Of a stretch of 37,997 bases of DNA, positions 26,311 through 34,691 are shown piece after piece. The notes under the pieces are model-generated. The model searched no databases and was not told where the DNA came from. It saw only the letters and a list, made by a program, of their open reading frames with translations. Position 1 is the stretch's first letter, and each line of letters opens with the position of its first letter. Origin of the DNA: Roseovarius sp. MMSF_3281 (lineage in GTDB: Bacteria > Pseudomonadota > Alphaproteobacteria > Rhodobacterales > Rhodobacteraceae); assembly GCF_030733685.1 (NCBI RefSeq), contig NZ_JASHIM010000028.1, positions 1 to 37,997 of the forward strand, read 5' to 3'. Both the position numbers and the translations under genes were made by a program.

Positions 26311-27960
26311 TTACATGTTGGGATAGTTTGGCCCATCCCCGCCCTGCGGCGTGACCCAGTTGATGTTCTGGCTTGGGTCCTTGATGTCGCAGGTTTTGCA
26401 ATGCACGCAGTTTTGGAAGTTGATGACGAACTTGGGCTCCTTGCCCTCTTCGCGAACCACTTCGTAAACACCGGCCGGGCAATAACGCTGTGCCGGTTCG
26501 TCGAACTTGGGCAGGTTCACGTCGATCGGCACGCTGTCATCCTTCAGCGTCAGGTGACAGGGCTGGCTTTCCTCGTGGTTGGTCATCGAGAAACTGACAT
26601 TGGTCAGGCGGTCAAAGCTCAACTTGCCATCGGGCTTGGGATAGCTGATGTCCTTGTGCTTCTCCGCAGGCTCGGTCGCCTCGGCATCCGATTTGCCGTG
26701 GCCAAGCGTGCCGAACAGCGAAAAGCCCAGCGTGTTGGTCCACATATCCAGACCACCCAGCGCCAGTGAGGCGGTCAGGCCCCATTTCGACCACATGGGT
26801 TTGACGTTGCGCACCTTCTTGAGGTCCTTGCCAATGGCGCCGCTGCGCACCTCGTCCTCGTAATCGTTCAACTCATCGGTGGCGCGGCCCGCCTCGATCG
26901 CGGCATGCGCGGCCTCGGCCGCGGCCTTGCCCGACAGCATCGCGTTGTGGTTGCCCTTGATGCGCGGCACGTTGACCATGCCCACCGAACAGCCCAGCAG
27001 GGCAACGCCGGGCGCCACCATCTTGGGCATCGACTGATACCCGCCTTCGGAAATCGCCCGCGCGCCATAGGCCACGCGCTTACCGCCCTTCAGAAGCTCG
27101 GCCACCATCGGGTGATGCTTGAAGCGCTGGAACTCCATATAGGGGTAAAGATGCGGGTTGCGGTAGTTCAGGTGCACCACGAAACCCACGTAAACCTGAT
27201 TGTTTTCAAGGTGATAGATGAACGACCCGCCGCCGGCATTGCCATTGAGAGGCCAGCCCATGGTGTGGGTCACGCTGCCCTCGCGGTGCTTGGCCGGGTC
27301 GATCTCCCAGATTTCCTTCATGCCAAGGCCGAATTTCTGCGGCTCTTTCCCGGCGGACAGGTCGTATTTGGCCATCACCTCCTTGGCCAGACTGCCGCGC
27401 ACGCCTTCCGACAGGAAGACATATTTGCCGTGCAACTCCATCCCCGGCTCATAGGCCGGGCCGGGGGTGCCGTCGGGGTTCTTGCCGAATTCACCGGCCA
27501 CGACCCCCTTCACGTTGCCATTCTCGTCATACACCATGTCCGAGCACGCCATGCCGGGGAAGATTTCCACGCCCAGTTCCTCGGCCTGCTCGGCCATCCA
27601 GCGGCAGACATTGCCCATCGACACGATGTAATTGCCGTGGTTGTTCATCAGCGGCGGCATCGGGAAATTGGGGATGCGCATTTGCCCACCTTCCCCCAGC
27701 ATGTAGAAGTTATCGTCCTTCACCGGCACGTTCAGCGGCGCGCCCTTGTCTTTCCAATCCGGGATCAGCGCATCCAGACCGCAGGGGTCGAGAACGGCGC
27801 CCGACAGGATATGCGCCCCCACCTCGGAACCTTTTTCAAGAACGACAACCTCGCGCGAGGGATCCAACTGCTTCAGCCGGATCGCCGCCGAAAGGCCCGC
27901 AGGCCCCGCCCCGACGATCACAACATCGTATTCCATCGCTTCGCGAGTCACATCGGACAT
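26311..27960 (-). CDS. electron transfer flavoprotein-ubiquinone oxidoreductase
   Basis: ETF-QO passes electrons from electron-transfer flavoprotein, loaded by acyl-CoA and other dehydrogenases, to ubiquinone at the inner membrane. The 549-residue protein begins with the FAD-binding motif YDVVIVGAGPAGLSAAIRL. The middle holds the membrane-associating/ubiquinone region, and the C-terminus carries the 4Fe-4S cysteines: RYCPAGVYEV followed by FQNCVHCKTCDIKDP. The length is normal. The start ATG at 27958-27960 is preceded by GGAAAGGA; an in-frame codon 11 earlier is less likely. The gene is divergent from greA, with a 267-base intergenic region. Confidence 0.96.
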   Translation of the reverse strand: MSDVTREAMEYDVVIVGAGPAGLSAAIRLKQLDPSREVVVLEKGSEVGAHILSGAVLDPCGLDALIPDWKDKGAPLNVPVKDDNFYMLGEGGQMRIPNFPMPPLMNNHGNYIVSMGNVCRWMAEQAEELGVEIFPGMACSDMVYDENGNVKGVVAGEFGKNPDGTPGPAYEPGMELHGKYVFLSEGVRGSLAKEVMAKYDLSAGKEPQKFGLGMKEIWEIDPAKHREGSVTHTMGWPLNGNAGGGSFIYHLENNQVYVGFVVHLNYRNPHLYPYMEFQRFKHHPMVAELLKGGKRVAYGARAISEGGYQSMPKMVAPGVALLGCSVGMVNVPRIKGNHNAMLSGKAAAEAAHAAIEAGRATDELNDYEDEVRSGAIGKDLKKVRNVKPMWSKWGLTASLALGGLDMWTNTLGFSLFGTLGHGKSDAEATEPAEKHKDISYPKPDGKLSFDRLTNVSFSMTNHEESQPCHLTLKDDSVPIDVNLPKFDEPAQRYCPAGVYEVVREEGKEPKFVINFQNCVHCKTCDIKDPSQNINWVTPQGGDGPNYPNM

Positions 27961-28227
27961 GGCTTGCATCCTTTCCAAGGGCGGTTCAGTCACGTAACAA
28001 AGTTGCGCACGTGGTTAGCGCGCCCTTCGGTGGAAGGTCAATTGAAACACGACGTTAAATTGGGCCTAAAGCGGCAAATTGCGTGCTATCGCGACTCCAT
28101 TGCACTGCTTTGCACCATCGCCTATTGCAAAGTCCGCCGCGCTCGGGTCAATCTGGCGCGACCAATCCGACAGACCTGCCGGGGGCGGCCCATGGCCCGC
28201 GCCCCGCAACAATAGTGGATAATGACG
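27961..28227. promoter_or_regulatory. divergent intergenic region between ETF-QO and greA
   Basis: These 267 bases hold the start signals of two divergent genes. The portion at about 28030-28130 is AT-richer than its surroundings and is the likely promoter zone. I found no operator palindrome or riboswitch, and I see no gene here. Confidence 0.3.
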
Positions 28228-28698
28228 ATGGAAAAGATCCCGATGACCCGCAAGGGCCATGCCGCCCTTGAGGCCGAGCTGAAACAGCTGAAATCCGAGG
28301 AGCGGCCCGCCATCATCCGCGCCATCTCCGAAGCGCGCGAACATGGCGACCTGTCGGAAAACGCCGAATACCACTCGGCCAAGGAAAAACAAAGCTTCAT
28401 CGAGGGCCGCATCAAGGAACTCGAAGGCGTGATCAGCCTTGCCGAGGTGATCGACCCCGCGAAACTCTCCGGCCCGATCAAGTTCGGCGCGACCGTCACG
28501 CTGGTCGATGAAGACACCGACGAGGAAAAAACCTATCAGATCGTCGGCGAATACGAGGCCAATATCGAAAACGGCCTGTTGAACATAAAATCGCCCATCG
28601 CCCGCGCCCTGATCGGCAAGGAAGAAGGCGACAGCGTCGAGGTCCGCACCCCCGGTGGTGAAAAATCCTATGAAGTGTTAAACATCGCCTACACCTGA
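28228..28698 (+). CDS. greA: transcription elongation factor GreA
   Basis: GreA rescues backtracked RNA polymerase by stimulating cleavage of the nascent transcript. The 156-residue protein has the N-terminal antiparallel coiled coil (about 8-75) with the acidic tip [15 protein letters not shown], whose Asp and Glu coordinate the catalytic Mg2+, and the C-terminal FKBP-like domain (about 80-156) with [14 protein letters not shown] and [13 protein letters not shown]. Two in-frame ATGs exist (28222 and 28228); the second gives the usual [10 protein letters not shown] start. The next gene starts 13 bases after the stop, so they may form a unit. Confidence 0.96.
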   Translation: MEKIPMTRKGHAALEAELKQLKSEERPAIIRAISEAREHGDLSENAEYHSAKEKQSFIEGRIKELEGVISLAEVIDPAKLSGPIKFGATVTLVDEDTDEEKTYQIVGEYEANIENGLLNIKSPIARALIGKEEGDSVEVRTPGGEKSYEVLNIAYT

Positions 28699-28711
28699 CA
28701 GGCTGACACAG

Positions 28712-29725
28712 ATGTCTCAATCAACGGGTCCGTCCCATACCTCCGGGCAGGGTCAGGCGAAACAGAACGCCCAAGGCGTCACCGCGATGGAAGTGATCGC
28801 GCTTATCCTGACGGTCCTTTGGCTGTTGGGCACGGCGGTGTTTTTCCTGACCATGGACCCTGGCGCCGGAAACGGTGACGGCGCGCTGCGCTTTGTCATG
28901 ATTCTTCTGGCGATCTTCATGCCGGTGGCGATGATCTGGGTGGCGGTCACCGCCGCCCGCGCCTCCCGCGTGATGCGCGAGGAAAGCCAGCGCTTGCAAA
29001 CCGCGATTGATGCCATCCGCACCGCCTATCTGACCCAGACCAAGCAACAGGCCGAGTTGAACGACTCATCGGTTGCCAAGAAGCTGGAAGAAATCGCCGC
29101 CGCCCAACGCAAGACGGAAACCGCGCTGGCCACCTTCTCGACGATACGAACCGCGGCCCCCGCGCCCGCGCCTGCCCCCGCGATGCAGGCACCGGCCGGC
29201 GGCGACGATCAGGTTGCCCTGCCTCTTGGCACCACCGCCGAGGATATGCAGCCGCCATTGGCAAGCGACGATTTCATCCGCGCGCTGAACTTCCCCGAAA
29301 ACGCCAGTGATCGCGAAGGTTTCGCCGCCCTGCGCAAGGCCCTCAAGGATCGGCCTACCGCGCAACTGATTCAGGCGGCACAGGACATCCTGACCCTGAT
29401 GTCCCACGATGGTATCTACATGGACGACCTGCGCCCCGATATGGCCCGCCCCGAAATCTGGCGGCGCTTTGCCGAGGGCGAGCGGGGCCGCGCCATCGCC
29501 GCGCTTGGCGGGATACGCGACCGCTCGTCGCTGGCCCTGACGGCAGCGCGCATGAAACAGGACACGATCTTTCGCGATGCCGCGCACCATTTCCTGCGGC
29601 TGTTCGACAAAATGTTCACGCAGTTCGCCGAAAACGCCAGCGATTCCGAAATATCGGACCTTTCCGATACCCGCACCGCCCGCGCCTTCATGCTTCTGGG
29701 CCGGGTTGCGGGCACCTTTGACTGA
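28712..29725 (+). CDS. two-helix membrane protein with coiled coil and Ala/Pro linker
   Basis: I do not recognise a named family for this 337-residue protein. After a polar N-terminus come two membrane helices (about 27-47 and 60-82), then a predicted coiled coil (about 84-142, RVMREESQRLQTAIDAIRTA), an Ala/Pro-rich linker (149-162) and a C-terminal helical domain (about 185-337) with FIRALNFPENASDREGFAAL and KMFTQFAENASDSE. The repeated ENASD is notable. The topology suggests a short-loop inner-membrane anchor with a large cytoplasmic part. It starts 13 bases after greA, so co-transcription is likely. From memory, similar proteins occur in other Rhodobacterales. Confidence 0.82.
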   Translation: MSQSTGPSHTSGQGQAKQNAQGVTAMEVIALILTVLWLLGTAVFFLTMDPGAGNGDGALRFVMILLAIFMPVAMIWVAVTAARASRVMREESQRLQTAIDAIRTAYLTQTKQQAELNDSSVAKKLEEIAAAQRKTETALATFSTIRTAAPAPAPAPAMQAPAGGDDQVALPLGTTAEDMQPPLASDDFIRALNFPENASDREGFAALRKALKDRPTAQLIQAAQDILTLMSHDGIYMDDLRPDMARPEIWRRFAEGERGRAIAALGGIRDRSSLALTAARMKQDTIFRDAAHHFLRLFDKMFTQFAENASDSEISDLSDTRTARAFMLLGRVAGTFD

Positions 29726-29794
29726 CCCATGATTTTCCCAGTGTTGCGCACCGCGTCGTTTGCCCCCATGATGCCCCCGAGGGAGAATTAGATC

Positions 29795-30250
29795 ATGCGC
29801 AAGTTTATGGTCGTGCTGGACGACAGCCGGGAATGTCTCAACGCCATGCGGTTCGCCGCGATGCGCGCCGCCCACACGCAGGCCGGCGTCGAAGTCCTCG
29901 CGGTGATCCCCCCCGAGGAATTCAACCACTGGATCGGCGTTGGCGATATCATGCGCGAAGAAGCGCGCGAACGTATCCACGCCCATTTCGAGGTGTTTGC
30001 CAAGTGGATGCGCGACAAGCAGGGCGTCGATCCCGAACTGGTGATCCGCGAAGGCGAACCCGTGTCCGAGATCATCGCACAGGTACAGGATGACCCCGAG
30101 GTCGGCGTTCTGGTTCTTGGGGCAGGCACCGACAAGAAAGGCCCCGGACCATTGGTCACCCAACTGTCCAGAACCGCGGGGTCGCTGCCCATTCCGATCA
30201 CCATCGTGCCGGGCGACCTGTCGAAGGAACGGCTTGAAGCGATCACCTGA
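29795..30250 (+). CDS. universal stress protein (UspA family)
   Basis: This 151-residue UspA-fold protein begins KFMVVLDDSRECLNAMRFAA and has the late strand VGVLVLGAGTDKKGPGPLV, ending with the usual PIPITIVPGDL. The classical ATP-binding pattern GX2GX9G(S/T) is not clean here, so nucleotide binding is uncertain. Such proteins are induced under stress or growth arrest. GAGGGAG lies about ten bases before the ATG. It is convergent with the acyl-CoA synthetase gene, with two bases between the stops. Confidence 0.9.
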   Translation: MRKFMVVLDDSRECLNAMRFAAMRAAHTQAGVEVLAVIPPEEFNHWIGVGDIMREEARERIHAHFEVFAKWMRDKQGVDPELVIREGEPVSEIIAQVQDDPEVGVLVLGAGTDKKGPGPLVTQLSRTAGSLPIPITIVPGDLSKERLEAIT

Positions 30251-30252
30251 CC

Positions 30253-31749
30253 TCAGGCAGGAGGCAGGATATCGGCCAGTTTCAGGCGCTGTATCTTGCC
30301 CGAAGGCCCCTTGGGCAATTCGGCCATGAAATGCACCTTGTCGGGTGTCTTGAACGGCCCCAACCTGTCGCGGCAAATCTCGATCAACTGCGCCGGGTCC
30401 AGTTGCGATCCATCGCAAACCCGCACCGCCGCCTCGACGGTTTCGCCATAGCGCGTGCAGGTGCGCGCAAAGGCCGCCGCCTCGACCACATCGGGGTGGG
30501 TATAAAGCGCCTCGTCCACCTCGCGCGGGGCAATGTTTTCCCCGCCCTTGATGATCAGTTCCTTCAAGCGCCCGGTCACGAAGACATAGCCGTCGCCATC
30601 CATCCGCGCCACATCGCCGGTGCGCAGCCATCCGTCGCGGAACGTGCCTTCGGTCGCCTCCGGGTTCTTGAGGTATTCGACCATCACGTTCGGCCCGCGC
30701 ACCACGATTTCGCCGTCCTCGCCGCGCGGCACCTCGTGCCCCTCGCCATCCTGTATCTGCACCTCGCAGCCATAGGCGACCCCGGGCGAGCCGATCTTGC
30801 GCGGCTCGGGCGGTAGCGGGTTCGACAGGATTTGCGCCGCCGTTTCGGTCAACCCCATGGTTTCGATGATCGGCACGTCAAACCGCGCCTCGAAGGCCTG
30901 CTGGGTTTCCACCGCCAAGGCCGACGAGGCCGAGCGCCCGAACCGCAACCGCGCACGGCACTCCGCGTCGGGTTCGCCCTTGCCATGCAACAGGTGCGAA
31001 ATGATCGTCGGCACAACCGAGAACCAAGTGACCTCTGCCGCGCCGGCCTGCGCCCAGAATTGCGAGGCGGAAAACCGCCCCGTCATGGCCAGCGATCCCC
31101 CCGACACAAGGCTGCCCATCACCGTCACGCACAGCCCGTTGATGTGGTAAATCGGCAGGACGCAAAAGCCCCGGTCCTGCGGGGCCAGCCGATGCGCCAC
31201 CGCCGTCGTCCAGCCGCCCGCCAGAAGGCTGGCATGGCTGTGGACCACGCCCTTGGGCCGCCCCGTCGTCCCCGAGGTATACATAAGCAGCGCATGATCC
31301 GTGGGGGCGACATCGTGCAAGGCGGCCTCCTCGTCGTCGCCCCCAAGCGGCAGCGAGGTCATCCCCTCCCCCGCTGCCGCCGCGAACAGATCGTTACAAT
31401 CGGGGTGCACATAGGCAAAGCGCGCCTCGGAATGTTCCAACGCATAGGCAATCGCATCCCGCCCGGCGGCAAGGTTGATCATCACCGCCCGAAACCCGCC
31501 ATAGGCGGCGCCATAGAAGGCACAAAGCGCCTCGTGGCTGTTGGGCGCGATAATGGCGACGCTTTCGCCCTTGGCCACGCCCCGCGCGGTCAGCGACCGG
31601 GCAAAGCCCAACGCCCCCTCGCGCAGCGCGGTCCAGCTCAATTCATCCCCGGTTTCGGGGAAAACAACCGCCCGGCCCCCGGCCTCGGCGCGCGCATCCA
31701 GCCACTCCCGAATCGTTCCCTCGGGCGGGGTTTGATTGTCCAAGCTCAT
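30253..31749 (-). CDS. AMP-forming acyl-CoA synthetase, candidate sulfoacetate-CoA ligase (SauT-like)
   Basis: This 498-residue ANL-superfamily enzyme adenylates a carboxylate and transfers it to CoA. Motifs are the P-loop-like YTSGTTGRPKG (157-167), ETMGLTETAAQI, DGWLRTGDVARMDGDGY, the hinge GRLKELIIKGGENIAPREV and the catalytic Lys485 in GPSGKIQRL. The start ATG overlaps the stop of the SauS-like gene by four bases. In Cupriavidus necator, a sulfoacetate-CoA ligase (SauT) works with the CoA-acylating sulfoacetaldehyde dehydrogenase SauS; the same pairing here makes sulfoacetate the leading substrate guess. Other small carboxylates remain possible, so no symbol is given. Confidence 0.88.
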   Translation of the reverse strand: MSLDNQTPPEGTIREWLDARAEAGGRAVVFPETGDELSWTALREGALGFARSLTARGVAKGESVAIIAPNSHEALCAFYGAAYGGFRAVMINLAAGRDAIAYALEHSEARFAYVHPDCNDLFAAAAGEGMTSLPLGGDDEEAALHDVAPTDHALLMYTSGTTGRPKGVVHSHASLLAGGWTTAVAHRLAPQDRGFCVLPIYHINGLCVTVMGSLVSGGSLAMTGRFSASQFWAQAGAAEVTWFSVVPTIISHLLHGKGEPDAECRARLRFGRSASSALAVETQQAFEARFDVPIIETMGLTETAAQILSNPLPPEPRKIGSPGVAYGCEVQIQDGEGHEVPRGEDGEIVVRGPNVMVEYLKNPEATEGTFRDGWLRTGDVARMDGDGYVFVTGRLKELIIKGGENIAPREVDEALYTHPDVVEAAAFARTCTRYGETVEAAVRVCDGSQLDPAQLIEICRDRLGPFKTPDKVHFMAELPKGPSGKIQRLKLADILPPA

Positions 31750-33149
31750 TTGCCGGCCTCGTCCCAGTAATCCGCGAAAATATCTTCAAGGCTTGGCTCT
31801 CGCGGCGGAATTTCCCGCACGATCTTGGTGGATTGCAGGAAGTGCCGCCAATGCAGGTTTTCATGCGTGGCATTGCCGCCCCACGATCCACAGCCCATCG
31901 ACAGCGAAAAGGGCATGCCGTTGGTGAAGGCCCCGCCCGTGGCAAAGGTATGCGCCTGATTGACGATCACCCGGCTGGTCGGAATGGCCCGCGCAAGCAC
32001 CATGGGCCGGTCTGCTTCCGTACTATGCAGGCCCACCGAATGGCCCGCGCCCTGATGCAACTGAATGGCGCGGGTGGTCTCGATCGCCGCCTCGAAATCC
32101 GCGGCCCGGTAAAGCGCCAGAACCCGGCTCAGCTTCTCACCGCTCAAGGGGTGATCGGGGCCGATGCCGCTGGTCGGCACGGCGATATAATCCGTCCCCT
32201 CCGGCACCGTCCCTTCCAGTCCCAGGGCCGCGATCATCTTGTCGGCATCCTGCGCGATCACCTCGCGGTTCAGATGCCCGTCGGGCCAAAGTGCCGCCAC
32301 CACGGCGGCCTCGTCCTCGACCACGGCGCCGCCCGCATCCGCCATCGCCGCGACGAAAGCGTCATAAACCGCATCCACCACCACAACCGCGTTCTCCGAC
32401 GAACAGGACGTGGCATTGTCGAAACATTTCGAGGCGCGGATTTTCTCGGCCGCCGCCGCCAGATCGGCGGTCTCATCGACGATCACCGTCACGTTGCCCG
32501 CCCCCACGGCCACCGCCGGGGTTCCGGCGGTCTGCGCGCGATGCACGTTGTTCTGACTGCCGGTGCAGATGATCTTGTCACAGCCCTCCATCAGGGCCTG
32601 GGTCTTTTCCTTCGATCCCGGTGCCGGCACCATCTGCACCAAGTCCGGGTCTTCGTCGATCTTGGCGAACTCCGCATGGATATAGTCCAGCAACACCTCG
32701 CAACTGGCCACCCCCTTGGGCGAGGGGGCCACGACGATGGAGTTACCGCATTTCAACGCGTTGATAATGTTGTTGGCCGGGGTCGCCGCCGGGTTGGTCG
32801 AGGGCACGATCGCCCCCACCACGCCCATCGGGCGCGCGATCTCGGTAATCCCGGTATCCGCCTCGTCCGAGATCACGCCGTAGGTCACGGCCTGCTTGAT
32901 ATCCCGCATCAGGCCCAGCGTCTTGCGATGGTTCTTGATGATCTTGTCATCCACATTGCCAAGGCCCGTGGTTTCCACCGCCAGTTCGGCCAAGGCCCGG
33001 TTGCGCGCGGGTTCCATGATGGCCCATGCCACCGCCTGCGCCGCCCGGTCATAGCGCGCCTGGCTTCCGTCCGCCTCGAACCGGGCCTGCGCGGCACGGG
33101 ACCGGGCAATCACATCTTCCAACTGTGCAAGGGGGCTTGGCGCGTTCAT
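31746..33149 (-). CDS. sauS: CoA-acylating aldehyde dehydrogenase, sulfoacetaldehyde dehydrogenase-like
   Basis: This 467-residue enzyme reduces an acyl-CoA to its aldehyde (or the reverse). The general fold shows VPSTNPAATPANNIINALK (115-133) and the catalytic Cys249 in CFDNATSCSSENAVV. The text strongly resembles, from memory, the sulfoacetaldehyde dehydrogenase (acylating) SauS of Cupriavidus necator, including MEPARNRALAE, NHRKTLGLMRD, PLSGEKLSRVL and the ENLHWRHFLQSTKIV near the end. It overlaps the ligase gene by four bases and follows tctC by 66 bases. An acetaldehyde or succinate-semialdehyde type role is the alternative; the class is firm and the substrate is inferred. Confidence 0.82.
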   Translation of the reverse strand: MNAPSPLAQLEDVIARSRAAQARFEADGSQARYDRAAQAVAWAIMEPARNRALAELAVETTGLGNVDDKIIKNHRKTLGLMRDIKQAVTYGVISDEADTGITEIARPMGVVGAIVPSTNPAATPANNIINALKCGNSIVVAPSPKGVASCEVLLDYIHAEFAKIDEDPDLVQMVPAPGSKEKTQALMEGCDKIICTGSQNNVHRAQTAGTPAVAVGAGNVTVIVDETADLAAAAEKIRASKCFDNATSCSSENAVVVVDAVYDAFVAAMADAGGAVVEDEAAVVAALWPDGHLNREVIAQDADKMIAALGLEGTVPEGTDYIAVPTSGIGPDHPLSGEKLSRVLALYRAADFEAAIETTRAIQLHQGAGHSVGLHSTEADRPMVLARAIPTSRVIVNQAHTFATGGAFTNGMPFSLSMGCGSWGGNATHENLHWRHFLQSTKIVREIPPREPSLEDIFADYWDEAGK

Positions 33150-33215
33150 ATCTCTATCTCACTCTCTTGGGGATCGGGGCGCGCGCAAACCGGCGCGCCC
33201 CGAAATGGTTGCAAA

Positions 33216-34184
33216 TCACAGGCCGGAAAGAAGCTCTTGCAGGGTCTCCTCGCGCGCGGCCCACATCTCAAGCACCTCGTCGCGGGTCATGATGTGCATC
33301 GGGCTGCCGCCCGCCTTCATCTGCTTGGCGACGCGCGGGTTCTTGAACATTTCCGGCACGGTTTCGGCCAGTTTGTCGATAATCGGCTGGGGCGTGCCTT
33401 TCGGCACCATCACCCCCCGGAAATTGACCGAGGAATTGTCGATGTCGAACCCCTGCTCGGCCATCGTCGGCACATCGGGCAAAAAGTCGCTCCGCTCAAG
33501 GTCGAACACCCCAAGGATCTTGATGTTGCCCGCCTGTTGCGCGCGGAAGGCATCCGACAGGTTGTTCACCCCGCCAAGCACTTCACCGGCGATCACGGCC
33601 TTCATGGCCCCGGCCCCGCCCTTGTTATTGGGGATATAGGCAAGTTTCACGCCCGCCGCCTTTTCAAGCTGAAGCGCGGCGATATGGTGCCCCACGAAAA
33701 GCCCCGCGCCCGAAAAAGTCAGCTTCCCGGGGTTTTCCTTGGCATAGTTCACCACGTCCTCCATCGTGTTGAACTCGCTGTCGGCGGACACGACAAACAC
33801 CGCCGGGTCCGCGCCCCAGTTTGCAATCGGCTCAAAGCTGTCGGCGGTATAGCTCACGCCGCCCTCGATCGACTGGGCGATGAAATGCGGCACGTTATAG
33901 GCGCCCAGCGTATACCCGTCGGCCTCGGCCTGCGTTGCAAACCAGTTCCAGCCAACGCGCCCACCGGCCCCCGGCTTGTTGAGAATGGCAATCGGTAGTC
34001 CCAGTGCATCCTCGTTGCCCGCGGTCATCGTCACGATCCGCGCCTGAAAATCGGTGGCCCCGCCCGCGCCATAGCTGACCATCATCATCAAGGGCCGTTC
34101 GGGGTAATTTTCGTGACCGTCCGCCAAGGCGGCCCCGGTCAGGGATACAAGCGCCATAGACGCTGCGGCTATCAGTTTTCTCAT
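33216..34184 (-). CDS. tripartite tricarboxylate transporter substrate-binding protein (TctC family)
   Basis: This 322-residue periplasmic binding protein of the Bug/TctC family begins with a signal peptide (KLIAAASMALVSLTGAALA, cleavage before DGHE). The family's N-terminal YPERPLMMMVSYGAGGATDF and IAILNKPGAGGRVGWNW are present, and the C-terminus ends with the typical dimer of helices. It captures a carboxylate or sulfonate ligand for the TctAB membrane unit encoded just upstream. The order tctA-tctB-tctC with the binding protein last, then the SauS-like and ligase genes, is one operon on the minus strand. Confidence 0.93.
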   Translation of the reverse strand: MRKLIAAASMALVSLTGAALADGHENYPERPLMMMVSYGAGGATDFQARIVTMTAGNEDALGLPIAILNKPGAGGRVGWNWFATQAEADGYTLGAYNVPHFIAQSIEGGVSYTADSFEPIANWGADPAVFVVSADSEFNTMEDVVNYAKENPGKLTFSGAGLFVGHHIAALQLEKAAGVKLAYIPNNKGGAGAMKAVIAGEVLGGVNNLSDAFRAQQAGNIKILGVFDLERSDFLPDVPTMAEQGFDIDNSSVNFRGVMVPKGTPQPIIDKLAETVPEMFKNPRVAKQMKAGGSPMHIMTRDEVLEMWAAREETLQELLSGL

Positions 34185-34226
34185 TGTTTCTCTCCTCCCA
34201 TGGGTTGGCTCTGCCGCTGTTACGGT

Positions 34227-34691
34227 TCAGAAGAAAATCTCTCGCGGTGTGAACACATTGAGCAACATCGCGAAGAGACCATACATAACCGCCATGAACC
34301 CGGCGGTGATGACAACGCGCTTGATCCATGTGCGCGGCTCATTGTGCGGCGACGGATCGTAAAGCGTCAAAAGAATGAAAAAGGCGATCGCCGTGGCGGT
34401 GTAAAAGCCAAGCCCCTTGGCCGCCCAGAAGATATAGACCAGCGCCACGATAAGCCCCGGCGCGATATGGATCATCTGCGTCCGGTTCAACCCGTTGCCC
34501 ACCTTGGTCTTGCCGATCACCGCCTTGCCGAAGGTCCACAGCGCCAGCACCACGAAAACCGTGGAAATCAGCCGCGGAAACAGGAAGGCCTGTGCGGGTT
34601 GCGCGGTATAGCTGATATAGGCCACGCCAACCCCCACGGCGGCGACGATCCCGCTGGCCAGCACATGTTGGGTCTGCCAAATCGCACTCAT
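34227..34691 (-). CDS. tripartite tricarboxylate transporter small membrane subunit (TctB family)
   Basis: This 154-residue protein has about four hydrophobic segments (VLASGIVAAVGVGVAYISY, FPRLISTVFVVLALWTF, IAPGLIVALVYIFWAAKG, VVITAGFMAVMYGLFAMLL), as in TctB subunits. It partners the large TctA subunit in the inner membrane. The ATG overlaps the tctA stop by four bases. The start ATG at 34689-34691 fixes translational coupling. Confidence 0.92.
   Translation of the reverse strand: MSAIWQTQHVLASGIVAAVGVGVAYISYTAQPAQAFLFPRLISTVFVVLALWTFGKAVIGKTKVGNGLNRTQMIHIAPGLIVALVYIFWAAKGLGFYTATAIAFFILLTLYDPSPHNEPRTWIKRVVITAGFMAVMYGLFAMLLNVFTPREIFF

Noticed and set aside
31833..33998. A 721-codon plus-strand open frame
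   Set aside because: It lies opposite the dehydrogenase and tctC genes, runs through their intergenic gap and shows no domain; it is a composition artefact.
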